Of a stretch of 64,000 bases of DNA, positions 16,124 through 24,749 are shown piece after piece (within the stretch, counting starts at the first letter, position 1; each line of letters opens with the position of its first letter). The translations under genes and the position numbers were made by a program. This DNA comes from an uncultured Muribaculaceae bacterium (lineage in GTDB: Bacteria; Bacteroidota; Bacteroidia; Bacteroidales; Muribaculaceae). The notes under the pieces were generated by a model. The model worked only from the letters and a program-made list of their open reading frames with translations. It was not told where the DNA came from and ran no database searches. Where the stretch lies: the NCBI GenBank assembly GCA_944320595.1, contig CALUIB010000004.1, forward strand, positions 62,001-126,000, in the 5' to 3' direction.

Positions 16124-17533
16124 CTATTCTCGATTCAACGTAGCACACCCCGTGGCCGGGTCGAAATCGAAATTGACTTCCTCGGCTGACACTTGCAGCG
16201 TTCCATTGCCATTGATTTCGATTTGCGGCACACAGCCATGCGAACTGGCATATACTATGAAAAACTCCTTGGCATTGCGGTCGTAACCAAACACCGTACC
16301 CGTGTGGGTGGCGTAATACACATACGCCTCGGTCGATACGCGCGAATCCATGGCCACATCGCTGCGAGAAAACAGCGGCGAATCGTAGCGCGTGAGCGCA
16401 AATGTCACTTCTTGTCGCCCTTTTTCAAGCTGCGAAAGCATTTCGCCGTTGTCGGCCAGCCATTTGCGCGAGGCATTGGCGGGTTCAGCCATCTCTTGCT
16501 CCTCGGGCGTGGGCTTGTACACGATATGCAACCGGCCAAGTTCGTCCTCAAGGAATTTGAATTCGGGAGTTTCACGCCGGTTTTCAACACGGCCATAATA
16601 GAGCGTATCGCCGTGCTCGGCGGTCACCGGCTCGCACACATAGTCGAGTTGCACCACATCGGCACTCTCGACATTGAAAAGCGTCAATTTCAGGTGGCAC
16701 TGAGCCGCAGTTCCTGGCATTTTCCCTACCGGGCTTACGAGATACACGAAATAAAAATAATGCTTGCCGTCGATTACCTCAAACCGCGGAATATCCTCAC
16801 CATCGAGCCTCAACCTGTCACGGTCAATCACTATCACACCGCCATCCTCGTGCCTCACGGTCTCCTCGCCGCAACGCCACCTGCCATTTATTTTGCTCAG
16901 CTGCGTGAGCTTGATAAACGGACGCTGCTTGTCGCTGTATGAATAATTCACGCCCACAATCAGCGGACGGCCACCATGCAGCGTGTAGGCCGCCGGGCCG
17001 AATGCCGAGCCGTCGCCTGCGCGGTTGTCGCGCACCATGGCATCGCCATAAATGTCCAATGCCTCCACGATGCTCATCTGTTCCGATTCGGGTAGCGTCA
17101 CGGTATCACTATCGGCGTGGGAAAGATGCGTGTTGTCGGCCTCGCTGCCACCGTCGCCCCAGTCGCAAATGTTGCACACTGCAAGACACACCACCACCGC
17201 AACAAGCACGGCGGTAATCGTGTACTTGAGCTTGGTGCCACCTTGCCGCCCGTTACCCGACTGTGGCTCATCGCCTGCCGGTTCTGCCTCCTCATCTATG
17301 CTTACACGGCTTGCCTCGGTTTCCGCAGGTTGCGGCTCTTCGGCCATGTCGTTCCACACCATCTTACCACAACGTGGGCAAAACACCGCCTTTGCCGGTA
17401 TCATCTTTCCGCACTCGGGGCACTTCTTCACATCGCTGCTCACTGGTGCGCCACAAGTAGCGCACCTCACCGCGCCGCGTGGCAACGCGCTACCGCATTC
17501 GCTGCATTTGCCATCTTCCATCATCGCCGCCAT
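16124..17533 (-). CDS. Zinc-ribbon membrane protein
   Basis: 469 residues. The N-terminus has four CxxC knuckles (CSECG, CATCG, CPECG, CPRCG, residues about 10-58), i.e. two zinc ribbons. An acidic linker leads to one membrane helix (about 102-121, ITAVLVAVVVCLAVCNI), then a beta-rich domain of about 340 residues outside the membrane that ends in a lipoprotein-like fold without known motifs. Cytoplasmic zinc ribbons joined to an external domain suggest a scaffold or sensor, but no function is established. Met5 is an alternative start. It is flanked within 12 bases by rnhA and the tail-anchored gene. Confidence 0.65.
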   Translation of the reverse strand: MAAMMEDGKCSECGSALPRGAVRCATCGAPVSSDVKKCPECGKMIPAKAVFCPRCGKMVWNDMAEEPQPAETEASRVSIDEEAEPAGDEPQSGNGRQGGTKLKYTITAVLVAVVVCLAVCNICDWGDGGSEADNTHLSHADSDTVTLPESEQMSIVEALDIYGDAMVRDNRAGDGSAFGPAAYTLHGGRPLIVGVNYSYSDKQRPFIKLTQLSKINGRWRCGEETVRHEDGGVIVIDRDRLRLDGEDIPRFEVIDGKHYFYFVYLVSPVGKMPGTAAQCHLKLTLFNVESADVVQLDYVCEPVTAEHGDTLYYGRVENRRETPEFKFLEDELGRLHIVYKPTPEEQEMAEPANASRKWLADNGEMLSQLEKGRQEVTFALTRYDSPLFSRSDVAMDSRVSTEAYVYYATHTGTVFGYDRNAKEFFIVYASSHGCVPQIEINGNGTLQVSAEEVNFDFDPATGCATLNRE

Positions 17534-17543
17534 CCCACTTATA

Positions 17544-18191
17544 TCACTTTCGACCGAAGTCGGCAGGAATTTCCCCCCACTCCTCGGTATTCCATTTTAT
17601 AATCCTGTTACGGTAAGTATTGTTGGCAAGCCAAGCCTCGGCACGTGCCACTATGTCGAGCAGTGCGGCATTGCGGCTGTTGCGCTGCAAGGTGGTCTTG
17701 CAGTGCCGGTCGCGCACCCACGCCTGCGCCGTGCGGCTGTCGCTGTAGATTGGCATATCGGGCAGACGCATCTTTTGCAGCAGCGCAAGCCCGTGTACAA
17801 TAGCCAGAAACTCGCCTATATTGTTGGTGGCATGAGGGAAAGGCCCCTTGCGGAACACCTCTTCGCCGGTTGCCACCCACACGCCGCGGTATTCCATAAC
17901 GCCGGGATTGCCGCTGCAAGCCGCATCAACTGCCAAGCTGCATACATTAATTTCGGGGAAAGCCTCGTAGTTGACCACCGGGCGTTCGCCAAGTCCGCTG
18001 GCAATGCTGCGCAGCAACCCCATCTGCTGCGAAGGGTCGCCGCGGAACGCCTCTATAGCCTCCTTACGTGTCTTATAACTCTTGTAACGAGCGCCGGGAT
18101 AGCGGTCAACCTGCAATTTGCACTCCTCCCACGAGTCATAAATGCCAGGCTGGTCGCCTACCCACACCACATACCATTTAAAATTTCCCAT
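17544..18191 (-). CDS. rnhA: Ribonuclease H1 with viroplasmin domain
   Basis: Degrades RNA in RNA:DNA hybrids. 215 residues from the ATG at 18191 (MGNFKWYVVWVG). The first ~45 residues form a viroplasmin/caulimovirus-VI hybrid-binding domain (YVVWVGDQPGIYDSWEECKL). The RNase H domain (about 85-215) has Asp in SLAVDAACSGNPG, Glu in NNIGEFLAIVHGL and Asp in PIYSDSRTAQAWV. The order matches eukaryote-like RNases H1 of Bacteroidota. First gene of a three-gene leftward unit. Confidence 0.92.
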   Translation of the reverse strand: MGNFKWYVVWVGDQPGIYDSWEECKLQVDRYPGARYKSYKTRKEAIEAFRGDPSQQMGLLRSIASGLGERPVVNYEAFPEINVCSLAVDAACSGNPGVMEYRGVWVATGEEVFRKGPFPHATNNIGEFLAIVHGLALLQKMRLPDMPIYSDSRTAQAWVRDRHCKTTLQRNSRNAALLDIVARAEAWLANNTYRNRIIKWNTEEWGEIPADFGRK

Positions 18192-18212
18192 TCTTTCAAT
18201 TGACAATTATTA

Positions 18213-18251
18213 GTCTAATTAGTCCAATTAGCCAAATTGGGCTAATTAGAC
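18213..18251. repeat. AT-rich palindromic repeat, copy B
   Basis: Arms GTCTAATTAGTCC (18213-18225) and GGGCTAATTAGAC (18239-18251) form an imperfect inverted repeat 22 bases upstream of the rnhA start. The arms resemble the palindromic core of the copies at 14400, 50209 and 60414, but the 7-base units are missing here. Confidence 0.55.
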
Positions 18252-18264
18252 CTATTACTTATTA

Positions 18265-18353
18265 CAAAGATAGCGCAAATCGAGTGCAAAACATCAAGCT
18301 TGCTTGAATGTTTTGCCGAGATGCTGCCTATTTTATGGAAAGATAGCGCAAAT
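18265..18353. promoter_or_regulatory. Operator-like array between rnhA and aroK
   Basis: A 31-bp inverted repeat (18286-18316: GCAAAACA...CAAGC TT GCTTG...TGTTTTGC) is flanked by two exact copies of AAAGATAGCGCAAAT at 18266-18280 and 18339-18353. The left copy contains a TATCTTTG -7 element for rnhA on the minus strand (18272-18265). The genes are divergent, so this may be a shared control region. Confidence 0.45.
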
Positions 18354-18376
18354 TATGAAAAGTCACGTTTTTTACT

Positions 18377-18384
18377 TACTTTTG
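18377..18384 (+). promoter_or_regulatory. Possible -7 element of aroK
   Basis: TACTTTTG, 26 bases before the aroK start. No good TTTG lies at the usual distance upstream. Confidence 0.4.
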
Positions 18385-18410
18385 GGTGCAACTATTACAC
18401 ATAGGCAGCA

Positions 18411-18965
18411 ATGAACAGACCGATTTTCTTGATAGGGTACATGGGGAGCGGGAAAAGTTCGCTCGGGCGGCAGCTTGCCCAAGAAATGGGGCGCGACTTC
18501 ATCGACCTCGATAAATACATCGAAACGCGGTTCCATACCACAGTCAAGCAGATATTCGACGAGCGCGGAGAAGAGGGCTTTCGCCACATAGAGCGCAACA
18601 TGATACACGAAGTGGCCGAATTCCAAGACGTAGTGGTGGCCTGCGGCGGCGGAACGCCATGCTACTACGACAACATGGACTTCATGCTCTCGCACGGGCT
18701 TACCATATACCTCGACGTTCAGCCCGAAATCCTGGCTCTGCGCCTGGCCTTACCCGGGTCGCGCACCAAGCGTCCACTGATAGCCGGGAAAAGCGACAAG
18801 GAGCTGCTCGACTTCGTGCGCGAAGGGCTGCAAAAACGCCTGCCCCACTACACCCGCGCCGAAATAAGCTTTAACGCCACACACCTGCTCAACAAGTCGG
18901 AAACCATACAGACTGCCCGCCAGCTTGCACAAGTAATCACCCAGCACGAAAACCCAAGACAATGA
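18411..18965 (+). CDS. aroK: Shikimate kinase
   Basis: Phosphorylates shikimate at the 3-OH using ATP, fifth step of the chorismate pathway; cytoplasmic. 184 residues with Walker A GYMGSGKSS (9-17), the shikimate-binding LDKYIE (Asp about 35), Arg in FRHIE (about 60), the GGG loop in VACGGGTP (about 80) and the lid Arg in SRTKRPLI. All key residues are present. The next gene overlaps its stop by four bases. Confidence 0.95.
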   Translation: MNRPIFLIGYMGSGKSSLGRQLAQEMGRDFIDLDKYIETRFHTTVKQIFDERGEEGFRHIERNMIHEVAEFQDVVVACGGGTPCYYDNMDFMLSHGLTIYLDVQPEILALRLALPGSRTKRPLIAGKSDKELLDFVREGLQKRLPHYTRAEISFNATHLLNKSETIQTARQLAQVITQHENPRQ

Positions 18966-19321
18966 ACAAGGCACTCATGATAACGGCCATAATCGCCACT
19001 GCCGCAAGCATGGCAGCATGCCGTGCACACAAGGAGGAGGCGGCAACCACGGTATCAACGCCACAGTCACAGCAACGCCCACAAGACGGGGCCATATCGA
19101 ATACCACGCTGATAATAATGTATGACGCAAAAACGGGGAAAGAGCCTTTGCTGAAAGCCGCCAAAGAATATGGGGCGGAAATCATATATCAATATAACAA
19201 CCTCAACGGTATAGCCCTGCGCATACCCGACGGCGGCAACATCTCCGAGGCCATTAAATACTTCAAGGCTGTGGAAGGTGTGCTGTCGGTGAGCCAAGAC
19301 CGCCAGTGGCGGCTGCTGTGA
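18962..19321 (+). CDS. Small lipoprotein with I9-inhibitor-like fold
   Basis: 119 residues. Lipoprotein signal with lipobox SMAAC (Cys20), so probably anchored in the outer or inner membrane. The mature domain (about 48-119, IIMYDAKTGKEPLLKAAKEY...GIALRIP...VEGVLSVSQD) resembles the ferredoxin-like peptidase inhibitor I9/subtilisin propeptide fold. It may inhibit or chaperone a protease; no protease gene is adjacent. Start overlaps aroK by four bases (ATGA), implying coupled translation. Confidence 0.6.
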   Translation: MNKALMITAIIATAASMAACRAHKEEAATTVSTPQSQQRPQDGAISNTTLIIMYDAKTGKEPLLKAAKEYGAEIIYQYNNLNGIALRIPDGGNISEAIKYFKAVEGVLSVSQDRQWRLL

Positions 19322-19336
19322 CCAACAGCGCACAAG

Positions 19337-20278
19337 TTACCTGACAAGAGCCTTCACAATATGCGAGGCTCCACGGCCTCCTGCGGCTATATAATAACGC
19401 AACAGCGAATAAAGCAGGCGCAACGCCACATTGCGCCGCAAGCGGTTGCACACCTGCCCGAATAGCGGCGCGGCAAGGTCTTTGCGCCCTTCACCCAAAT
19501 ACAATCCCGACAATACCACACGGCGGTACTCCACATATTTCAGCAGCCTTTCGCGGCAAGGCACACCGCCAGCATTAATCAAATCCTGCTCCACAGCATC
19601 GATAGCCAGTTCCCAAGAACCGGCTTTCGATGCAAAATCAACCCCGGTTATTGACTCACGCTGTAAAAATATATGCACTTTTATCGCCTCGTCGTAGAAA
19701 GCAATCGACGGTTGCTGTAGCAGCAAGCGTATCGAAAACTCCCAGTCGTTCCACGTTGGCAAGACCTCGTTCCACCACCCGGCACACTCGCACAGTCCAC
19801 GTGATATGAGGCAGCACTGTAACGGGCACAACGACGCATGGAAAATACTGTTGGCAAGCAAGTCGGTCTTATAATAAGGTTTCTCGTGTTTCGAACCGTC
19901 CAGGTCAACCCTGTCGGCGCGGCCTGCCACCAAGTCGGCACCGCCTTGCCGCCTCGCGGCGGCAAGGTAGCACTCCACCATGTCGGGTTCCATGGTGTCG
20001 TCGCTGTCAAAGAACAGCAACCAGTTGCCGCTCGACAATCTTGCGCCGCGGTTGCGGGCCTTTGTCGCCCCACGCCGCGGCTCCACATCTACCACCACCC
20101 TGAGGTCGGCACACTCATGCTCTCGCTTAAATTCCTGCAGCACAGCCAGTGTTCCATCGGTCGAGCCGTTGTCAATAAGTACCACTTCAAGCGGCCTCAA
20201 CGACTGCGCCGCCACCGACTGCAACGTGCGCCCCACCAAGTGCGCCCTGTTATATACCGGGATTATTATCGAAACCAT
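19337..20278 (-). CDS. Family 2 glycosyltransferase
   Basis: 313 residues, GT-A fold. The N-terminus VSIIIPVYNRAHLVGRTLQS is the nucleotide-sugar binding strand; IDNGSTDGT, ATKARNRGAR and the metal-binding FFDSDDTM (DxD-type, about 94-99) follow. WNDWEFSIRLL (about 170) fits the acceptor/base region. No membrane segments. Sugar and acceptor unknown; likely envelope polysaccharide or protein glycosylation. It is divergent from the next glycosyltransferase and convergent with the lipoprotein gene. Confidence 0.88.
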   Translation of the reverse strand: MVSIIIPVYNRAHLVGRTLQSVAAQSLRPLEVVLIDNGSTDGTLAVLQEFKREHECADLRVVVDVEPRRGATKARNRGARLSSGNWLLFFDSDDTMEPDMVECYLAAARRQGGADLVAGRADRVDLDGSKHEKPYYKTDLLANSIFHASLCPLQCCLISRGLCECAGWWNEVLPTWNDWEFSIRLLLQQPSIAFYDEAIKVHIFLQRESITGVDFASKAGSWELAIDAVEQDLINAGGVPCRERLLKYVEYRRVVLSGLYLGEGRKDLAAPLFGQVCNRLRRNVALRLLYSLLRYYIAAGGRGASHIVKALVR

Positions 20279-20340
20279 ATTGCAAAAATAGCCATTTCCC
20301 TCAAATTTATTAATTTTGCATACACATATAATCGTAGTTT

Positions 20341-21483
20341 ATGCGACCACTGAAGATATTGTTCATGGGCGATGCGAGCAACCTGCACCGCTGTCTGGCC
20401 GACGCACTCAGGGAAATGGGGCACAGCGTCACCGTAGCGTCGGACGGGACCAAGTGGATGGACACCAAGCGCGACATAAACCTGCTACGCAAGTCTGGGA
20501 TATCAGGCACAGCGCGGTACTTATTCGACATAGCAAAGGCACTGCCGAAATTGCGTGGCTACGACATTGTGCAACTGTCGAGCATCGGGTTCCTGGAATT
20601 GCGGCGCGAGCGGTTGCGATACGTGTTCGACTACTTGAAACACAACAACGGCCACATCTTCCTCACCGCCCTCAACGGCGACTACAGCTACGTGCAGATG
20701 TGCCGCGAAGGGAAGGTGCTTAGGTATTCGGAATTCTTAGTGGGCGACAAGCCGTCGCCGTTCGTACTCTCGCCCGAAGCCGAGCTGTGGAAAATACAAA
20801 ACTGGGAATTACCGGTGATGAAATGGTTCTTTGATTACGTCACCCCAAGGCTCGACGGGGTGATAGCCTGCCTGTATGAATACTACAAAGCTTTCGAGGG
20901 CTGCGTACCTGCCGACAGGCTCGCCTACGGCGGCATTCCCATCGACACGCGGCAGGTGGAGCCGCATTTCATCGAGGGAACGCCACAGAAAGTGAAATTT
21001 TTCCTTGGAAGACAACGTAACCGCATGGTACTGAAAGGCACCGACCTGATGCTCGACGCGTTGCGGCGCACGTGCGACCGCTACCCCGGCCTGTGCGAAA
21101 TGCAAGTGGTGGAAAACCGCCCCTACCAGGAATACATAGAACTGTTGTCGAAGGCACACGTGAACCTCGACCAGCTGTATTCCTACACCCCGGCCACCAA
21201 CGCCCTGCTGGGCATGGCCCGCGGCGTGGTGGCGGTGAGTGGTGCCGAACCCGAATATTACGACTTTATAGGCGAACACGAATGCAAGCCCATAATCAAT
21301 GTGTCGCCGCTTGAAGAGGGCGACATAGACCGCAAACTGGCATGGATAGTGGAACATCGCGAACTGCTGCCTGCGCTGTCGCGCCAAAGCCGCAAATTCG
21401 TGGTCAAGCACAACGACAGCCACATTGTGGCCCGCCGCTACCTCGACTTTTGGCAAAAAGCCATGGAGCAATCGCCGCAGTGA
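20341..21483 (+). CDS. Glycosyltransferase, GT-B (GT4-like)
   Basis: 380 residues. The N-terminal Rossmann-like start (KILFMGDASNLHRCLADALRE) and the C-terminal half (FFLGRQRNRMVLKGTDLMLDAL, then ANVNLDQLYSYTP-like text and GMARGVVAVSGAEPEYYDF) follow the GT-B layout of family-4 retaining enzymes. The Glu-rich motif EPEYY near 305 sits where GT4 enzymes have the E-x7-E donor site. Donor and acceptor unknown. The start at 20341 lies 24 bases after a TAATTTTG -7 element. Confidence 0.75.
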   Translation: MRPLKILFMGDASNLHRCLADALREMGHSVTVASDGTKWMDTKRDINLLRKSGISGTARYLFDIAKALPKLRGYDIVQLSSIGFLELRRERLRYVFDYLKHNNGHIFLTALNGDYSYVQMCREGKVLRYSEFLVGDKPSPFVLSPEAELWKIQNWELPVMKWFFDYVTPRLDGVIACLYEYYKAFEGCVPADRLAYGGIPIDTRQVEPHFIEGTPQKVKFFLGRQRNRMVLKGTDLMLDALRRTCDRYPGLCEMQVVENRPYQEYIELLSKAHVNLDQLYSYTPATNALLGMARGVVAVSGAEPEYYDFIGEHECKPIINVSPLEEGDIDRKLAWIVEHRELLPALSRQSRKFVVKHNDSHIVARRYLDFWQKAMEQSPQ

Positions 21484-21498
21484 GACCGCCAGCCTGCA

Positions 21499-22263
21499 TC
21501 ATATCTCCTGGAAGTGGCGGCGCAGGTCTCGGCCAAAGGTGCGGCCTATTGGCAGCTCTTCCTCGTCGAATGGCGGATACAGGCGGCACTTGGTGGTGCC
21601 AACGAGCAGCAGGTAGTGCATATTCACAATATATGACTGGTGAGTCTGCAAAAACTGATGGCTATACTGTAATATGTCGTTGGCCGATGTGCCGCGTTTC
21701 AACTGCACGAAACTGTGGTCGTTGAGAGCCACCTCCCACACCTTGCGCCGCATACTGTAGCGGAAATAGCCTATGTCGCACAGCCGCATCACGCGCAGTT
21801 CGTTGGTATAAGTGGTGGCGGTAAACACCTCCCCACCCTTTGCCGCCGGATGCGGGTCGGGAGCCTTCAGCAAGTCGCTGTTGCTAAGCATCCGATAGCG
21901 GCGGTAGCGCTTAATCACCTTGTTAAGTTCAAGTTCGTCGATAGGTTTAAGCAGGTAGTCGGCCTCATCACCTTCAAATGTGCCCTCCTCGTATTCCTTG
22001 TAATACCCAGTGAACATAACAATATATGTGCCGGCATTGGCGGCCTTTACCTCCTTGACGAAATCAAGCCCGTTGCAGTCGGGCAATTCTATGTCGAGGA
22101 AAAGCAGGTCGGGCTTCAACTCTGCCACCAGTTCACGCCCCTTGCTGCACAGCCCGGCACTACCCGTCACCTCAAGGTCGGGGTAGTCTGACAAGACTTC
22201 GCTCAGCTTCTCAACCGACTTCTCGTCGTCGTCAATAATCAATACTTTGGTCTTGTTACTCAT
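21499..22263 (-). CDS. LytTR-type response regulator
   Basis: 254 residues: receiver domain (1-120) with acidic pocket Asp11-Asp12-Asp13, phospho-acceptor Asp57 (LLFLDIELP) and Lys in LLKPID (about 107), then a LytTR DNA-binding domain (about 150-254). The ATG at 22263 (MSNKTKVLIIDDDEKS) is preferred to the extension to 22338, which would cross the promoter. A LytS-type kinase is normally encoded next to it; none is here, so it is an orphan in this window. The adjacent AAA-DUF4435 gene is on the same strand but has its own promoter. Confidence 0.92.
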   Translation of the reverse strand: MSNKTKVLIIDDDEKSVEKLSEVLSDYPDLEVTGSAGLCSKGRELVAELKPDLLFLDIELPDCNGLDFVKEVKAANAGTYIVMFTGYYKEYEEGTFEGDEADYLLKPIDELELNKVIKRYRRYRMLSNSDLLKAPDPHPAAKGGEVFTATTYTNELRVMRLCDIGYFRYSMRRKVWEVALNDHSFVQLKRGTSANDILQYSHQFLQTHQSYIVNMHYLLLVGTTKCRLYPPFDEEELPIGRTFGRDLRRHFQEI

Positions 22264-22283
22264 CTCAAAAATAATTTGCGTTC

Positions 22284-22315
22284 CAAATTTAACGCTTTTC
22301 CCTAAATTATGCAAA
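22284..22315 (-). promoter_or_regulatory. Promoter of the LytTR regulator gene
   Basis: Read leftward: TTTG at 22315-22312, 20-base spacer, TAAATTTG at 22291-22284, 20 bases before the ATG. Full consensus match. Confidence 0.75.
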
Positions 22316-22340
22316 TTGCCAGGCCACGGCTGCCGCAAAT

Positions 22341-23981
22341 TCAGGTGGCGGCCTGTTTAGCTTGTGCGGTATCGGTTGGCGGTGTGGAGGTAGTCGTAGC
22401 TACTGCGGTGGCTTCCGCCGTGGCGGTGATACCGAAACATTCTTTCACGGCCTGACGTATCGACTGGGCATCGGGGCCGTCCTCCTTCAGTATCGAGAGG
22501 ATAGCTTTCACATAATGGTCCTTGTTGCGAAGGCCGCACAGCTGGGCCACGTTGCTGTTGTTGATTATGGTCTTTTCGTTAAAAACCTTCAGCACGGCAG
22601 CATAGTCGTCGCGCTGCTCGTAGTCGTGGAACTGGCGGCAGAACTTGTCATACAACCCACGAGGATTGATTTCATACACCAAGTCGGATATGTGGTCTTC
22701 GAGCGCATTTATGTTCTGGAACTTGCGGTCGATTTGCATCTCCACGCTGCTTTTCACGTTGTGGCGCACGTGCATCAGTGCCTGCTGCTTTAGCATAGAG
22801 CGGAACATATTAAGCACGGCGTTTTTTACCTTGGTAAACACACGGTTCTCGTCCTTGTGGTAATGCCGCGCCACGGTGCGCACCACCCCTTCGAGCATCA
22901 GTATGTTCTCTATCTCGGCCACGTCGGGCACGAATATCTTCTTGCCGCGCAGGTAAGAAACTTCGTGATCGTTGCGGCGGTCGCGGTCAACTATGCCGTG
23001 GCTGTCGAGGTGGTGGAACGACTGCATGTCGTTGAATGCCCTCGTCACCTCGATAACCTTGTCGCAACTGCCCACGGGCTTTACGGTGTATTCGGTGAAT
23101 ATGAGCGGGTAAAACTTAGAGTCGATGCTGTGCATCTCGTCACCCTCCACAAAGAGCACCGGCTTGCGGCTGCCCAGTATGTCGAAGTAAATCTCGTCGG
23201 GGAATGTGGAATTGGATACTATGCGGTAGTCCCAAGCCTCGCGCATGTTGTCGTAGCTGCGTACCCACACGCACACGTTGTCGATGCGCGACGAGGCAAA
23301 TTCTATATCATGCGTGTTGTAGATGAACGTGCAGTCGGGGCGCATCTCCTCTATCACGTTCCACAGCGTCTGCATGATGCTGTGGTGCAAGAATATCTCG
23401 GGCGAATCGACAAATATCACTGCCCCACGCATGGCATACAGCACCGCGCCTATGTAGTAAAGCACCGCCTTCTCACCGTTGGATAGCAGCTGCGAGCTGT
23501 AAGGCTCGTCGTCGCTCTCGTTCGAGAAAAGCAGCTTGCCGTCGAGCCGCTGCACACGGTTCTGCGGGAACACCTCCATCCAGCGGCGCAGCACGTCGTC
23601 GAGCCTGGTACGCGGCATCTCGGCCTTCCCGTTAATCTTCAATGCGGCCTTATATGTGAGCATATCTATGAATTCTTCCTGCATGAGCAAGAATATCAGC
23701 CGCTCAAATTCACTCTCGGCGGCACCCTTGAAAATATGCGTCATCGACGATTTCTCGTTGTATAGCATATCAATCGACCCTTCCAGCCGGTTGACCGACG
23801 TGGTGGGGAATATGGCCCTCAATGCCGAGAGCTTGTAGGCGCGGCGCGGGAACATCTCGATTAGCCGCGCCGAGAAACGCGTCTTGCCGGCACCGTTGGC
23901 ACCTATCACAGTCACACGGCGGGCATCGTTGATTACGTCGGGCTTGCCGCCATTTATCTTGTTGGGCAGGATTATATTCAT
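22341..23981 (-). CDS. AAA ATPase fused to DUF4435 (OLD-like)
   Basis: 546 residues from the ATG at 23981. An ABC/SMC-type ATPase has Walker A GANGAGKT (27-34), an ABC-like signature LLSNGEKAVLYY (about 172) and Walker B AVIFVDSPEIFLHH (about 195), with the switch His in NTHDIEFASS. It is followed by a DUF4435/TOPRIM-like nuclease region (about 265-380) with LFVEGDE and HGIVDRDRR acidic residues. This is the layout of OLD-family and related defence or repair proteins. The C-terminal ~25 residues are low-complexity Thr/Ala. Role unknown; phage defence is possible. Confidence 0.78.
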   Translation of the reverse strand: MNIILPNKINGGKPDVINDARRVTVIGANGAGKTRFSARLIEMFPRRAYKLSALRAIFPTTSVNRLEGSIDMLYNEKSSMTHIFKGAAESEFERLIFLLMQEEFIDMLTYKAALKINGKAEMPRTRLDDVLRRWMEVFPQNRVQRLDGKLLFSNESDDEPYSSQLLSNGEKAVLYYIGAVLYAMRGAVIFVDSPEIFLHHSIMQTLWNVIEEMRPDCTFIYNTHDIEFASSRIDNVCVWVRSYDNMREAWDYRIVSNSTFPDEIYFDILGSRKPVLFVEGDEMHSIDSKFYPLIFTEYTVKPVGSCDKVIEVTRAFNDMQSFHHLDSHGIVDRDRRNDHEVSYLRGKKIFVPDVAEIENILMLEGVVRTVARHYHKDENRVFTKVKNAVLNMFRSMLKQQALMHVRHNVKSSVEMQIDRKFQNINALEDHISDLVYEINPRGLYDKFCRQFHDYEQRDDYAAVLKVFNEKTIINNSNVAQLCGLRNKDHYVKAILSILKEDGPDAQSIRQAVKECFGITATAEATAVATTTSTPPTDTAQAKQAAT

Positions 23982-24007
23982 AGTGTAGCGGTTTTTTCGT
24001 GATACTC

Positions 24008-24038
24008 CAAAGTTAACAATTAAACCGTGCCTGTGCAA
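24008..24038 (-). promoter_or_regulatory. Promoter of the AAA-DUF4435 gene
   Basis: Read leftward: TTG at 24038-24036, 20-base spacer, TAACTTTG at 24015-24008, 26 bases before the chosen ATG. It supports the 23981 start over 24038. Confidence 0.65.
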
Positions 24039-24127
24039 GCCCTCGCGAGCATAATTTCAACTTGCAGCAGGGCCGTGCGGCATTTTTTGCCTAAATTTGC
24101 ACCGTTCAAACCACACACACGAATGCT

Positions 24128-24640
24128 ATGGAGAATTACACATTCCGCAAGGCATCGGCTGCCGATGCAGGTGCCATCATGGAGATTATCGACTTCGCCC
24201 GCCACAAGATGCTCGACGAGGGCAGGCGGCAATGGGACGAGCATTACCCAGCCCTGCGCGACATAATGGCCGACATCGACCATGGGCATGGCTATGTGAT
24301 TTGCCGAGCCGGGCGCATTGCGGCATACGGGGCGATATGTTTCGACGGCGAACCTGCATACAGCGACATCGACGGGCAGTGGCAGGGCAATGCCGATGAG
24401 CCATACATGGTGGTTCATCGCCTTGCCGTGGCAGGCGGTGAAAGGCGGCAGGGGCTTGGTTCTCTCTTCCTGCAGCAGGCATGGCAGTTGATGCTGCGGC
24501 AGGGCATTCGCAGTTTAAGAATCGACACCAACTTCGACAACGGCGCCATGCTCGGCATGCTTGAAAAAATGGGGTTCAGCTATTGCGGCGAGATACATTA
24601 TGGCCGCGGCACACGCCGTGCCTACGAGAAAGTGGTTTAA
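24128..24640 (+). CDS. GNAT family N-acetyltransferase
   Basis: 170 residues, single GNAT domain. The acetyl-CoA pyrophosphate loop is GGERRQGLGSLF (about 102-113), preceded by the strand MVVHRLAV and followed by LRIDTNFDNGAMLGMLEKMG, where the Asn and the ending FSYCGEIHYG are typical of the RimI/PhnO-like group. Substrate unknown. A TAAATTTG element at 24092-24099 lies 28 bases upstream. Confidence 0.85.
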   Translation: MENYTFRKASAADAGAIMEIIDFARHKMLDEGRRQWDEHYPALRDIMADIDHGHGYVICRAGRIAAYGAICFDGEPAYSDIDGQWQGNADEPYMVVHRLAVAGGERRQGLGSLFLQQAWQLMLRQGIRSLRIDTNFDNGAMLGMLEKMGFSYCGEIHYGRGTRRAYEKVV

Positions 24641-24645
24641 CCGAG

Positions 24646-24686
24646 GAAAACAAAAAACCCTTGGGGCTTCACAGCAGCAAGGGTTT
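24646..24686 (-). terminator. Terminator of the DUF4919 gene
   Basis: Stem AAACCCTTG (24655-24663) with CAAGGGTTT (24678-24686). On the minus strand the hairpin is followed by TTTTTTGTTTTCC, a good intrinsic terminator for the leftward gene ending at 24750. Confidence 0.8.
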
Positions 24687-24749
24687 CATTAATAGTGCTA
24701 TTATTTTCGAGTGCTATTATATTGATTGTTGTTACGTTTTTTTACAGTG

